Source of the DNA: Comamonas sp. lk
GTDB lineage: Bacteria > Pseudomonadota > Gammaproteobacteria > Burkholderiales > Burkholderiaceae_C
NCBI GenBank assembly: GCA_945865675.1
Contig: CAMBFO010000010.1
Location: forward strand, 1 to 44,737
Length of the DNA: 44,737 nucleotides
Direction: 5' to 3'
A model generated the notes under the pieces. It had not been told where the DNA came from, ran no database searches, and was given only the letters and a program-made list of their open reading frames with translations. Shown one piece after another: positions 7,955 to 16,959 of this stretch (positions within the stretch are counted from its first letter, which is position 1; the number at the start of each line of letters is the position of its first letter). Position numbers and translations under genes: made by a program.

Positions 7955-8586
7955 GCAAGTTCCTGCGCTTTAGCGGCCAAAGTACGGATGCGGTGCAAGG
8001 CCCAAAAAAAGGCTGGCAAGCCAATGCCCAGCAGCGTCCAGGCCAGTGGCACCCTAAAAAGAGCAATGGCGATAAACACCAATCCGGCGATCAGCGCGCA
8101 GGGCAGTCTGCCCATGGCGTTGCTGCGCAAGGCCGGTACCAGGCGTATACCGGTACCACAAATCAAGCCCGCAGACACTGCGCCCATGCCGCGCAAAGCC
8201 CCCTGCACTGCGGGCAGATGCCCTATGCCGGCTAGCCCAATCGTCAGCGCCATGACCAAAAAAAGTGGGAAGGTGAGCATGCCCGCCAAGGCTACTAAAG
8301 CACCCCGCCAGCCGAAATAGCGGTCGCCGATGATGAGGGCCAGATTCACCACATTGGGGCCAGGCATGATTTGCGACACCGCCCAGTCCTCAACAAATTC
8401 CTCGGTCGTGAGCCACTGTTTCTTCTCGACCAGCTCGCGCTGCACCACCGCCAACACCCCGCCAAAGCCTTGCAGCGCGATTGCGCTGATGGCCCAGAAC
8501 AGGGCGGCGAGAGAGGCAGGGCGGGGCATGTTCGCAGGGCTGAAACCGGCTGCAATCGGAGCCAGGGAATCGTCTAATGGGGGCAT
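7951..8586 (-). CDS. Chromate transporter ChrA, N-terminal-half subunit
   Basis: A 211-residue membrane protein forming the first half of a split ChrA. Signatures: ALQGFGGVLAVVQRELVEKK followed by QWLTTEEF, and the PGPN motif in SQIMPGPNVVNLALI, then hydrophobic helices to the end. Start chosen at ATG 8586; an alternative at 8529 (MPRPASLAALF) would remove a 19-residue polar leader and neither has a clear ribosome-binding site. It lies 24 bases after the lipase-like gene on the same strand, so the pair may be the distal end of a longer operon. No ChrB regulator is seen nearby. Confidence 0.9.
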   Translation of the reverse strand: MPPLDDSLAPIAAGFSPANMPRPASLAALFWAISAIALQGFGGVLAVVQRELVEKKQWLTTEEFVEDWAVSQIMPGPNVVNLALIIGDRYFGWRGALVALAGMLTFPLFLVMALTIGLAGIGHLPAVQGALRGMGAVSAGLICGTGIRLVPALRSNAMGRLPCALIAGLVFIAIALFRVPLAWTLLGIGLPAFFWALHRIRTLAAKAQELA

Positions 8587-8610
8587 GCGATCAATGCGAA
8601 AGCCAACATC

Positions 8611-9519
8611 CTAGCGTATGGCTTGTTGCTTCTGACGCGCATGCAGTTGCGCTGCCACCCACGCAAACACCCGTACATCGGTACACAGCTGCAAATGCCC
8701 GATCCCGCTGAACACCTGGGTATCCACGCCAGGCAGACTTTGTGCAGTTTGTGGAAAAACAATAGCGTCTTGCGCGGTCAAGGCAAGGCGCAGCAGGGCG
8801 CGGCGCTGGGGGCTTTCACAATCTTGCAGTGCTTGCAGCCAGTCGTTGGCCCAGACCATTTGGCGAGCGTTCGCTAACTTGGCATGGGGCGTGATTTGGG
8901 TGCCCTGGTGTGGACTGCCCAGCGTCACTGCGACGGCGACTTGCGCGTCGCCATAGGCGCGCATCCAGGCGCGTATCACCAGGCCGCCCATGCTATGGCC
9001 CACCAGAGCTACACGCTGCTGACCGGTCTGGGCGCGTAGTTGCGCTACCGCTTGCTCCACCTGGGGCGCATAGTCATCAATGGAGCAAAAAAATGGCTCT
9101 AAGTTGATAGCCAGCACGGTATGGCCTAGGACTTGCAAGCGTGGCGCCACATCACGCCACACGCCATGGTTGCAGCAATAGCCATGGATTAACAACACAG
9201 GTATTTGCTGATCTTGGGCGCCGGCTTGCAGCATTTGCGAATGGGCACGGGCCCAGGGCATAGCCCAGACCAACAAGCGGTAAATCGCCCAGGTCTCGCC
9301 CGCGATAGCCCGCCACCAAACCCAGCCACTAAGCCCTTGCGGGCGGGAATGCAAAGTGAGTTTTGCAGTCCATACCCACAAAATTAGCAAGGGCAGCGCT
9401 AACCAAGCGGCCAGCAGCCACCAAGCCGGCCATTGCCAGACCATTACCAGCCACACACTGCCGGCGGCGTAAGCCAGGGTCTGCCACAAAAACCAACGAC
9501 GCAGAAAAGCGGCGAGCAT
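8611..9519 (-). CDS. Membrane-anchored alpha/beta hydrolase, triacylglycerol-lipase-like
   Basis: A 302-residue protein with two or three Trp-rich hydrophobic helices in the first 50 residues, which should anchor it in the inner membrane. An alpha/beta-hydrolase domain follows from about residue 105. The oxyanion-hole segment is LLIHGYCCNHGVW, the nucleophile elbow is GHSMGG, a TLGSPHQGT strand follows as in bacterial lipases, and GHLQL near the end supplies the catalytic His. This is the PGAP1/lipase-class pattern, so the substrate is probably a lipid ester, but this is inferred. The DUF1254 gene ends 13 bases upstream and the chrA pair follows 24 bases downstream. Confidence 0.85.
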   Translation of the reverse strand: MLAAFLRRWFLWQTLAYAAGSVWLVMVWQWPAWWLLAAWLALPLLILWVWTAKLTLHSRPQGLSGWVWWRAIAGETWAIYRLLVWAMPWARAHSQMLQAGAQDQQIPVLLIHGYCCNHGVWRDVAPRLQVLGHTVLAINLEPFFCSIDDYAPQVEQAVAQLRAQTGQQRVALVGHSMGGLVIRAWMRAYGDAQVAVAVTLGSPHQGTQITPHAKLANARQMVWANDWLQALQDCESPQRRALLRLALTAQDAIVFPQTAQSLPGVDTQVFSGIGHLQLCTDVRVFAWVAAQLHARQKQQAIR

Positions 9520-9532
9520 GGGCAGCTGCTAT

Positions 9533-10105
9533 TTAGACGGCCTTGGCCGACTCACAGCGCAGGGTGCGGCGGGCCGATTCCAACTGCGCTTGGTCAGCCT
9601 GGTAGTCCGAGGCGAGCAGACGCATCAGCAAAAAGCCGGTACCTGAGGGGCTCACTACGACTTGTGCGCCTTGGGGCACCGGCGTTGCACCCTTGGCGCC
9701 GCCGGCGGGCACCAGCCACAGGTCTATCGGTGCGCCCTGCGCTTGGCGGTCATTGCGCACAAAGAAGTTGTCGCTGTTGGCGCTGTACAAAGCTATCGAC
9801 CAATAATCTGGCGATTGGGGCGCGGCACGCACGCGCACCGGACCGTCGACCAGGTCAAACACGCAAACCGAATACAGCAAGTCCGGGCTGGGCATGACCA
9901 CGCTGCGAGACTGTGCATTGACCGGCGGCGGAAAAGCCGCCTGGTTGTGCATATTCATTTTTTGCGCCATCGGCCCGTTCATCAGCACCTGCATGATCAG
10001 GCGTGGCACTGCCCACACAGTGAGTAAATGCGCCAATACCGCCGTGCTTAACAGGGTGGCAATGCGGTAAAACCAAAGCCGGCGGGTGTTGGACCAGCTG
10101 GTCAT
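9533..10105 (-). CDS. DUF1254-type membrane-anchored protein
   Basis: A 190-residue protein with one N-terminal hydrophobic helix (IATLLSTAVLAHLLTVWAV) and a globular domain outside the membrane. The core, YSVCVFDLVDGPVRV followed by DYWSIALYSANSDNFFVRND, resembles the DUF1254 fold (family pattern of an Asp-Gly-Pro strand, then a Tyr-rich strand and an N-N-F turn). The molecular role of this family is not established. Its ATG overlaps the stop of the upstream DUF1214 gene (ATGA), so the two products are probably made in equal amounts. In many bacteria DUF1254 and DUF1214 are fused in one large protein; here they are two small anchored proteins. Confidence 0.75.
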   Translation of the reverse strand: MTSWSNTRRLWFYRIATLLSTAVLAHLLTVWAVPRLIMQVLMNGPMAQKMNMHNQAAFPPPVNAQSRSVVMPSPDLLYSVCVFDLVDGPVRVRAAPQSPDYWSIALYSANSDNFFVRNDRQAQGAPIDLWLVPAGGAKGATPVPQGAQVVVSPSGTGFLLMRLLASDYQADQAQLESARRTLRCESAKAV

Positions 10106-10710
10106 ACGCAGTCTCCCACGGGCTGAATTTTGGGTGGCACCAGGCTTTGCGGCGCCGCTTGCAGGGCCGCATCCGGGTTATACAAGCGCAAGGTGAGCAG
10201 CATGCCGCGCTTGCCTGGCGTAGGCAGCCAGTAGCTGCCGCTTTGTTCCTGGGGGCCGGTGGTAAAGCTGAAAAGGCCTTCGCTGCTGAGCTGCGCGATG
10301 TCGCCGTTCAGGCTGTAATGCGCATTGGGCGCATCAAACAAAAACATATCGTCGGCATAGGCCGTAATACTCCACCAGCGCGCTTTGGGCGGCACACCGC
10401 TGATGCGGTAATTGCATTGCGAGCGCAGGGCATGGCCGGTGTCATCGTGCGTCGCGACAAAATACATGGTTTCGCTGCGGCCCAGAGCCAATAAGGCGTT
10501 GACCGCCACGGTGGCACGGGTGTACATATCGGCATCTACGCTACCGGCCTGCAAGTCGGCACGCCAAGCGCCTACCTGTACCGAAGGGTTGAGCCAAGCT
10601 GCTTTTTTTAAGACCCAGAGCGCAGAGCCAATACCAATTGCCAGGGCACCCAGGTACAAGGCACCACCGACCAGAATACGCCGCAGACGCGAAGGCGCAT
10701 GGGCTGTCAT
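10102..10710 (-). CDS. DUF1214-type membrane-anchored protein
   Basis: A 202-residue protein with an N-terminal hydrophobic helix (ILVGGALYLGALAIGIGSAL) and a C-terminal domain with DUF1214 hallmarks: RWWSITAYADDMFLFD, a Leu/Ser-rich strand, GSYWLPTPGKRGMLLTLRLY and a closing PPKIQPVG. The family is of unknown function. The start was placed at the ATG at 10710, which overlaps the stop of the preceding gene (ATGA); a longer open frame upstream would be antisense-free but overlaps that gene and lacks sense as a signal segment. Coupled on both sides by 4-base overlaps, it sits in the middle of a tight cluster of membrane proteins. Confidence 0.78.
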   Translation of the reverse strand: MTAHAPSRLRRILVGGALYLGALAIGIGSALWVLKKAAWLNPSVQVGAWRADLQAGSVDADMYTRATVAVNALLALGRSETMYFVATHDDTGHALRSQCNYRISGVPPKARWWSITAYADDMFLFDAPNAHYSLNGDIAQLSSEGLFSFTTGPQEQSGSYWLPTPGKRGMLLTLRLYNPDAALQAAPQSLVPPKIQPVGDCV

Positions 10711-10991
10711 TGCGGCGATTGTTCTAGTGCCGCCTGGCGTGCCTTTCGCGCCAGCGGCATCCAATGCAGCAAGCCAAATAACAAAGACAGCAGGAGGCTT
10801 ACAAGTAGCGGACCGGAATATAGCTTGATGTAACGATAGGCCAGCAGGCACTCCAGCGCATGGATCAGCAACAAGGCCAGCGACATGGTTTGCACGATCG
10901 GCCCGCTCTGGCCGGGAAACACGACGATATGCGAGGCAATGCCCAACAGGTACACCCCAAGAATCGTGGCTTTGAAGAATAGATTAAGCAT
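10707..10991 (-). CDS. Small integral membrane protein, DUF1145-like
   Basis: A 94-residue, very hydrophobic protein with three likely transmembrane helices: LFFKATILGVYLLGIASHIV, MSLALLLIHALECLLAY and PLLVSLLLSLLFGLLHWMPL, and a short basic tail. The helix pattern with HALE in the second helix resembles DUF1145/YhhL-type proteins, an assignment I hold only loosely. No catalytic residues stand out. It follows the metallo-beta-lactamase-fold gene by 41 bases and is coupled to the DUF1214 gene through ATGA. Confidence 0.65.
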   Translation of the reverse strand: MLNLFFKATILGVYLLGIASHIVVFPGQSGPIVQTMSLALLLIHALECLLAYRYIKLYSGPLLVSLLLSLLFGLLHWMPLARKARQAALEQSPQ

Positions 10992-11032
10992 AGTGAAATT
11001 ATTTTATTGACCGCGCTTTGCGGACTGTGTCA

Positions 11033-12121
11033 TTACATCAGCCGCTTTTTGACCACGTCACTGGAGTTGGCGGGCAGGCTAAAGAACATGCCGTCTTCAC
11101 CAACCGTTATCGGGCCCTTGTAAAACTGGGCCGCGTCGCCCACAAAGGCCGGATAGCCAAAGCGCACCGGCATAGGGGGCACGATATGGTTAAAAACAAG
11201 GTGTTTGGCCCCGGCCTCTGAGGCCACTTGCGCCGCCTCTTCCGGCGTGGTGTGGTAAGTCAGGATGTCGCGCATCACATGCGCCAGGTTATCCATTTTT
11301 TTATCAGTCATCACATCGCCTAATAGCGCCACCAGCTTGGGTTGCAAAGCTTCATGCAACAAGATATCCACATCTTTGGAGATAGCCACCACCGAGGGCA
11401 CTTTGGTGGTGTCGCCGCTGATTACGATAGAGCGGCCCTTGTAGTCAAAGCGGTACCCCACGGCTGGCTCAACCGGCGCATGGTTAACGCGAAAGGCCGT
11501 TACTTTGAGCCCCTTGTCATCCAGCACTACAACGGTGTCACCCTGGCCATTGGGCGGCAGTTCAAAAGGCATGCCTTTACCGCCACTGCCGCCAGGGGGC
11601 ATGATTTTTTCGGTATGGTGACTGACGCGGTAGCCGTAGTCGAACACGTAGGCTGACCTCAAGCCATCGACCACTTTGTCTACACCCGTAGGGCCGTAGA
11701 CGGGCAGGGGTGCGGTGGACGAGGCCAGGCCCCAGTGCTGCAACATGATGGGGCTTAGGCCGTCAATATGGTCCGAATGGAAGTGGGTCAAAAATAGGGC
11801 TTCGGCTTTGCCAGTCGGTATACCCATGTAGCCCAGGTTGCGGGCGGCGCCTTCGCCGGCGTCGATAATGAACACCCGGTCCCCGGCGATCACTACTGAG
11901 CAAGGCCCGGCGCGGCTGGGGTCAGGAAAGGGAGAGCCGGTACCGCACAAGGCCAGGTGCAGACCATCGGGCAAATCGGGCACGATGTTGCGACCCACTT
12001 GGGTGTTCGCAATGCGCTTTAGCAACATGGTGCCAAGCTCGCGCTGAAATGCCCAAGCCAGTGCCGCCAACAACAGGCCGAGCGCCACCAAGCCCACCAA
12101 AATCCGTTTCACCAACTGCAT
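11033..12121 (-). CDS. Membrane-anchored metallo-beta-lactamase-fold hydrolase (RNase Z/arylsulfatase-like)
   Basis: A 362-residue protein with an N-terminal hydrophobic anchor (ILVGLVALGLLLAALAWAF) and a metallo-beta-lactamase domain. The metal-binding motif is THFHSDHIDGL, with further ligands likely in VNHAPVEPAVGY, SGDTT and LVFNHIVPP. The opening of the domain, LALCGTGSPFPDPSRAG, is typical of the RNase Z/arylsulfatase-type branch. The anchor argues against a role as cytoplasmic tRNase Z; a periplasmic esterase or sulfatase role is more likely, but the substrate is unknown. The ATG at 12121 was chosen because AAGGAG stands at good spacing; the frame continues nine codons upstream without support. 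Confidence 0.82.
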   Translation of the reverse strand: MQLVKRILVGLVALGLLLAALAWAFQRELGTMLLKRIANTQVGRNIVPDLPDGLHLALCGTGSPFPDPSRAGPCSVVIAGDRVFIIDAGEGAARNLGYMGIPTGKAEALFLTHFHSDHIDGLSPIMLQHWGLASSTAPLPVYGPTGVDKVVDGLRSAYVFDYGYRVSHHTEKIMPPGGSGGKGMPFELPPNGQGDTVVVLDDKGLKVTAFRVNHAPVEPAVGYRFDYKGRSIVISGDTTKVPSVVAISKDVDILLHEALQPKLVALLGDVMTDKKMDNLAHVMRDILTYHTTPEEAAQVASEAGAKHLVFNHIVPPMPVRFGYPAFVGDAAQFYKGPITVGEDGMFFSLPANSSDVVKKRLM

Positions 12122-12185
12122 GCCTGTCTCCTTGTATTTGGGCAGCAAGAATTATTGCATGCACATGTGTACGGATCTGTCCGCT

Positions 12186-14345
12186 TTAGTACACCGGGTG
12201 GTAGCGGCTAATCGTGTCTTTCACGTCCTGCCTCAGCGCAAAGCCATCGCCATATTGCGCAGCCAGCGCATCGCAGCGCGCGGAAAATGCATCCAGGCCC
12301 ATGCCGTAAATAAACTGCATCGCGCCTCCCGTCCAGGCAGGAAAACCGATACCGAAGATGGAGCCGATATTGGCTTCGTGCACACTGGTCAGCACGTTTT
12401 CATGCAGGCAGCGCGCTGTCTCTATGGCCTGGCGGTAGAGCAAGCGGTCTTTCAGGGTTTGGATGTCCCAGGCAAGGCTTGGCTTTTCATACAAGCTTTT
12501 CAGGCCTGGCCAAAGTGTTTTTTTCGCACCCTTTTCAGCCGGGTAATCGTAAAAACCGCCACCGCCTGCGCGGCCCGGGCGAGCATGTTTTTTCACCATC
12601 TCGGCCACCAGCGCTTCGCCGGGGCGGGGCACATAGGTTTTGCCCTCAGCCGCAAAGTCGGCGATGGTTTGCTCCATGACATGCACACTGAGCGACAGCG
12701 CAGTTTCGTCCAGCACGGCCAGCGGGCCTACCGGCATACCGATTTGCAGACCGGCGTTTTCAATCACGGTGGCCGGTATGCCTTCGCCCAGCATGGCTGC
12801 GCCTTCCATGACAAAGGTGCCAAACACCCGGCTGGTGAAAAAGCCACGTGAATCGTTGACCACGATAGGCATCTTGCCGATGGCTTGCACATAGTCAAAG
12901 GCGCGAGCGATGGTTTCATCATCGGTGGCTTTCCCACGAATGATCTCCACCAGTTTCATCTTGTCCACCGGGCTGAAAAAATGGATGCCGACAAACTTGG
13001 CTGGTGCGCGGCTTGCGGTGGCCAAGCCACTGATCGGCAGGGTGGAAGTATTAGAGGCAAAGAAACCGCCTTGGCGCAGCAGTGGCTCGGCCTCTTGCGT
13101 GACGCGCGCCTTGAGTTCGCGGTTTTCAAATACGGCTTCGATAATCAGGTCACAGTCTTGCAGGTCGGTGGCATCGCCGGTGGCGTGTATCAAGTCCAGG
13201 GTTTGCGCCATGGCCGGTAGGGTCATGCGGCCTTTGTCCACCATACCCTGGCAAAGCTTGCTGCTATAGGCTTTGCCGTGCGCGGCTTTTTCCAGACTCA
13301 CGTCCTTGAGCACCGTGGCAATGCCTTTGCGCGCCTGCACATAGGCAATGCCTGCGCCCATCAGCCCTGCACCCAAAATGCCCACTTTCTTCGGTGCAAA
13401 ACGCGGCACATTGGCCGGGCGCGCGCGCCCGCTTTTGATGGCATTGAGGTTGAAGAAAAAGGTGTTGATCATGGAGCGGGCGTTAATGCCCGTCATCAGC
13501 AGCGCCAAGTAGCGACTTTCAATGCGTAGTGCGGTGTCCAGGTCTACTCGTAGGCCTTCGACCATACAGGCCAGTATGGCCTCAGGCGCGGGGTAGAGAC
13601 CGCGGGTTTGCTTCATCAGCATGGCAGGAGCCACGGGCAGCATGCCCGCCACCTTGGGGTTGCTGGGCAGCCCTCCGGGCACTTTGTAGTCTTTGGCTTC
13701 CCAGGGGTGTTGGGCTTGGGGATTGGCGCTAATCCACTCCAAGGCGTGGCTGCGCATGGTGGCTGCGGCTTCGGGCCCGGGTGGCACCAAGGCATGCACC
13801 AGACCCATTTCCAAGGCCTGCGCTGGGCCAAACAATTTACCTTCCACCAAAAAAGGCTGAGCGCCCATGAGGCCCAGGTGGCGTGTCATTTTGGTCACAC
13901 CGCTGGCGCCGGGCAGCAGGCCTAGCGTCACTTCGGGCAGGCCGAACTGGGTCTTGCGGTCTTCGATGGCAATGCGGTAGTGACCGATCAGTGCCACCTC
14001 CCAGCCGCCGCCCAGTGCAGTGCCGTTGAGGCAGCTGACAACCGGCTTGCCAAGCGACTCTAAGGTGCGCATGGACTTTTTCATGCGCTCGATGCCGCCG
14101 AATACGCGGGGCGCATCCGAGGGCTCCAAACGCATGGTGCTTTTGAGGTCCGCACCGGCAAAAAAGGTCGATTTAGCCGAGTCCAGGATGATGCCCCGGA
14201 TACTGTCTTTGTCTTGGAGCACTTGCGCGGCCAATGCATCCATGTCTTGCTGCCATTGCAGGCACATGGTGTTGACGGGAGAATTGGGCTCGTCAAAGGT
14301 GACGGTGGCAATGCCGTCTTGCAGCGCGTAGCGAATGGTCTGCAT
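12186..14345 (-). CDS. Multifunctional enoyl-CoA hydratase / 3-hydroxyacyl-CoA dehydrogenase (FadJ/FadB type)
   Basis: A 719-residue alpha subunit of the beta-oxidation complex. The crotonase domain carries the oxyanion segment FFAGADLK and both catalytic Glu residues, Glu116 in LGGGWE and Glu138 in GLPE. The dehydrogenase half has a NAD-binding GILGAGLMGAGIAY, the catalytic-His region FVGIHFFSPVDKMKLVEII, and a C-terminal 3HCDH domain duplicated as usual. It therefore does hydration and NAD-dependent oxidation of acyl-CoA intermediates. The ATG at 14345 gives the expected MQTIRYALQ start. The thiolase gene ends 2 bases upstream, so the two form the alpha-beta pair of a trifunctional complex. 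FadB and FadJ cannot be told apart safely here. Confidence 0.93.
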   Translation of the reverse strand: MQTIRYALQDGIATVTFDEPNSPVNTMCLQWQQDMDALAAQVLQDKDSIRGIILDSAKSTFFAGADLKSTMRLEPSDAPRVFGGIERMKKSMRTLESLGKPVVSCLNGTALGGGWEVALIGHYRIAIEDRKTQFGLPEVTLGLLPGASGVTKMTRHLGLMGAQPFLVEGKLFGPAQALEMGLVHALVPPGPEAAATMRSHALEWISANPQAQHPWEAKDYKVPGGLPSNPKVAGMLPVAPAMLMKQTRGLYPAPEAILACMVEGLRVDLDTALRIESRYLALLMTGINARSMINTFFFNLNAIKSGRARPANVPRFAPKKVGILGAGLMGAGIAYVQARKGIATVLKDVSLEKAAHGKAYSSKLCQGMVDKGRMTLPAMAQTLDLIHATGDATDLQDCDLIIEAVFENRELKARVTQEAEPLLRQGGFFASNTSTLPISGLATASRAPAKFVGIHFFSPVDKMKLVEIIRGKATDDETIARAFDYVQAIGKMPIVVNDSRGFFTSRVFGTFVMEGAAMLGEGIPATVIENAGLQIGMPVGPLAVLDETALSLSVHVMEQTIADFAAEGKTYVPRPGEALVAEMVKKHARPGRAGGGGFYDYPAEKGAKKTLWPGLKSLYEKPSLAWDIQTLKDRLLYRQAIETARCLHENVLTSVHEANIGSIFGIGFPAWTGGAMQFIYGMGLDAFSARCDALAAQYGDGFALRQDVKDTISRYHPVY

Positions 14346-14347
14346 GT

Positions 14348-15553
14348 TTAGATTCTTTCCACAATAGTTGCAATGCCCATGCCGCCGCCCACGCACAGCG
14401 TGGCCATGCCGTAGCGCAGATTACGGCGATGTAACTCGTCAATCAGCGTGCCCAAAATCATGGCGCCGGTTGCGCCCAGCGGGTGGCCCATGGCAATAGC
14501 GCCGCCGTTGACATTGGTTTTTTCGTGGGGCACTTTCATTTCTTTCATAAAGCGCATGGCCACGGCGGCAAAGGCTTCGTTGATTTCCACCAGGTCCATC
14601 TGGTCCATGGTCATGCCAGCCTTGGCCAGCGCTTTGCGCGCCGCAGGCATAGGGCCAGTCAACATGATGGTGGGGTCAGCGCCGCTCAGGGCGGTGGCCA
14701 CAATGCGGGCGCGCGGTGTGAGGCCGTGTTGTTTGGCAGCGGCCTCGCTGCCAATGAGCACAGCGGCAGCGCCATCGACGATGCCTGACGAATTACCGGC
14801 GTGGTGCACATGAAAAATGCGCTCCACCTGCGGGTAGCGCGACAGCGCCACCTGGTCATAACCCATGGCACCCATTTGCTCGAAAGCGGGTTTGAGCGAG
14901 GCCAGGCCTTCTAGAGTGGTACGCGGCTTGATGAACTCATCTTTGTCCAAAATCACATTGCCCACGGCGTCATGCACGGGCATGATGGAATGATCGAAAT
15001 AGCCTTGCGCTTGGGCATAGGCGGCGCGGCGCTGCGACTCCATCGCGTAGGTATCCAGGTCGGTGCGGCTAAAGCCCTCCATGGTGGCGATCAGGTCAGC
15101 GCCAATGCCTTGGGGGACAAAAGCGGTTTGCATATTGGTCTCGGGGTCTTGCGCCCAAGCGCCGCCATCCGATCCAATGGGCACGCGGCTCATGCTCTCC
15201 ACACCACCGGCCACCACCAGGTCTTCCCAGCCCGAGCGCACTTTTTGCGCCGCCATGTTCACTGCCTCCAGGCCGGATGCACAAAAGCGGTTGATCTGCA
15301 CCCCGGCGCACTGAAAGTCCCAACCGGCCTTGAGCGCGGCCACCTTGGCGATGACGCTGCCTTGCTCACCCACTGGCGATACCACGCCCATCACCACATC
15401 ATCCACCATGGCGGTATCCAACTGATGGCGCTTTTGAAGGTCACTGAGTAAACCTGACAGCAGGTTGATAGGCTTGACTTCGTGCAGGCTGCCGTCTTTC
15501 TTGCCCTTGCCGCGGGGGGTGCGGATGGCGTCAAACACATAGGCTTCGGTCAT
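14348..15553 (-). CDS. Acetyl-CoA C-acyltransferase (thiolase)
   Basis: A 401-residue thiolase that splits 3-ketoacyl-CoA with CoA in the last step of beta-oxidation (beta subunit, FadA/FadI role). Catalytic residues are visible: nucleophilic Cys91 in [11 protein letters not shown], His357 in GHPLGATG and Cys387 in CVGGGMG. The NEAFA motif is also present. The start at 15553 is supported by AGAGGAG upstream; the reading frame extends further without support. It is the first gene of a long minus-strand run, and its start faces an acyl-CoA dehydrogenase gene on the other strand about 170 bases away, so promoters for both directions must lie in 15554-15724. Confidence 0.94.
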   Translation of the reverse strand: MTEAYVFDAIRTPRGKGKKDGSLHEVKPINLLSGLLSDLQKRHQLDTAMVDDVVMGVVSPVGEQGSVIAKVAALKAGWDFQCAGVQINRFCASGLEAVNMAAQKVRSGWEDLVVAGGVESMSRVPIGSDGGAWAQDPETNMQTAFVPQGIGADLIATMEGFSRTDLDTYAMESQRRAAYAQAQGYFDHSIMPVHDAVGNVILDKDEFIKPRTTLEGLASLKPAFEQMGAMGYDQVALSRYPQVERIFHVHHAGNSSGIVDGAAAVLIGSEAAAKQHGLTPRARIVATALSGADPTIMLTGPMPAARKALAKAGMTMDQMDLVEINEAFAAVAMRFMKEMKVPHEKTNVNGGAIAMGHPLGATGAMILGTLIDELHRRNLRYGMATLCVGGGMGIATIVERI

Positions 15554-15724
15554 GGTCTGTCTCCTCTGAAATGGGGCGTAGTTGCCCGTTAAATAGTGGG
15601 GGTGGCTGTGCTCGGGGCAGCGCCAGCGCTTGGTGCGGTGGAGTATATTGTTCTGAAAACGGCAAGCGTAGGCCACCGCCCGCCTTGCATGTCCCTTGCA
15701 TGACTAATGAGAGAAGCCATCACC

Positions 15725-16888
15725 ATGATTGAACGCACGCTGTATTCCCCAGACCACGAAGCCTTTCGCGACAGCTTCAGGCGCTTTATTGACAAGGAAA
15801 TCGCGCCTTTCCATGCCGATTGGGAGGAGCAGGGTTATGTGGACCGGGCCGTATGGAACAAGGCGGGTGACAACGGCTTTTTATGCATGTCCATGCCCGA
15901 AGCCTACGGCGGCTCGGGCGCGGACCGCTTGTATTCGGTCATCCAGATGGAAGAACTGGGCCGGGCCGGATTTTCAGGCATAGGCTACAGCCTTCACAAC
16001 GAAATCGTAGCGCCGTATATCGAGCGCTACGGCACCGAGGCGCAAAAAGCCAAGTTCTTGCCTGCCATGGCCAGCGGCGCCATGATTGGCGCTATCGCCA
16101 TGAGCGAGCCCGCCGCAGGTTCAGACTTGCAAGGCATCAAGACTACGGCCCTCAAACAAGCCGATGGAAGCTACATCCTGAACGGCAGCAAAACCTTCAT
16201 CACCAATGGCTGGCATGCGGACATGGTGATTGTGGTCGCCAAAACCAACCCGGCAGCCGGTGCCAAAGGCACCAGCCTGCTGCTGGTAGAGCGCGGCATG
16301 CCCGGTTTCTCGGTGGGCAAGCGCTTGAAAAAAATGGGCCTCAAGGCGCAAGACACGTCGGAATTGTTTTTTGACCAAGTGCACGTACCGGCACAGAACC
16401 TGTTGGGTGGCGACGCGCTGGAAAACAAAGGCTTTATCTGCCTGATGGAGCAACTGCCCTGGGAGCGCCTGCAAATTGCCATCAGCGCCGTGGCCGCCGC
16501 CCAAGCAGCCATCGACTGGACGGTGGACTATGTGAAAGAGCGCAAAGTATTCGGCCAGGCTGTGGGCAGTTTTCAGAACACGCGCTTTACACTGGCCGAG
16601 CTGCAAACCCAGGTGCAAATTGCCGCCGTGTTTGTAGACAAATGCACCGAGCTGTTACTGCACGACAAGCTAGACACCGCGACTGCCAGCATGGCCAAGT
16701 ACTGGTGCTCGGACATGCAATGCAAAGTGATGGACGAATGCGTGCAGCTTTTTGGCGGCTACGGCTATATGTGGGAATACCCCATCACCCGCGCCTACGC
16801 CGACGCCCGCGTGCAGCGCATTTACGGCGGCACCAATGAAATCATGAAGGAAGTGATTACGCGGGCTATGGGCTTGGGCGGGAAGTAG
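15725..16888 (+). CDS. Acyl-CoA dehydrogenase, long-chain-type active site
   Basis: A 387-residue FAD enzyme for the first step of beta-oxidation, feeding the divergent thiolase and FadJ-type genes. Seen: AIAMSEPAAGSDLQG (FAD/substrate contact), the FITNGWHAD strand, and the C-terminal FGGYGYM and IYGGTNEIMKE. The usual short/medium-chain base in YEGT is replaced by Gly (YGGT). The likely base is Glu247 in LPWERLQIA, the position used by long-chain and isovaleryl-CoA dehydrogenases. Start chosen at the second ATG (MIERTLYSP) because GAGAAG-type sequence precedes it; the first ATG at 15707 adds six residues. Chain-length preference is inferred from the motif only. Confidence 0.92.
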   Translation: MIERTLYSPDHEAFRDSFRRFIDKEIAPFHADWEEQGYVDRAVWNKAGDNGFLCMSMPEAYGGSGADRLYSVIQMEELGRAGFSGIGYSLHNEIVAPYIERYGTEAQKAKFLPAMASGAMIGAIAMSEPAAGSDLQGIKTTALKQADGSYILNGSKTFITNGWHADMVIVVAKTNPAAGAKGTSLLLVERGMPGFSVGKRLKKMGLKAQDTSELFFDQVHVPAQNLLGGDALENKGFICLMEQLPWERLQIAISAVAAAQAAIDWTVDYVKERKVFGQAVGSFQNTRFTLAELQTQVQIAAVFVDKCTELLLHDKLDTATASMAKYWCSDMQCKVMDECVQLFGGYGYMWEYPITRAYADARVQRIYGGTNEIMKEVITRAMGLGGK

Positions 16889-16892
16889 GGCC

Positions 16893-16910
16893 CAGGAGCT
16901 AAGGCTCCTG
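16893..16910 (+). terminator. Hairpin after the acyl-CoA dehydrogenase gene
   Basis: A perfect 7-base stem CAGGAGC/GCTCCTG with a 4-base loop, directly after the stop codon and in the convergent gap to qmcA. No T run follows on either strand, so it is at best a weak or Rho-assisted terminator or an mRNA-end stabiliser. Confidence 0.35.
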
Positions 16911-16959
16911 CAGTCCGCCGCGCTGTCAAGTTCTGAAGTGCGGGGATAGATCGCGTTTG

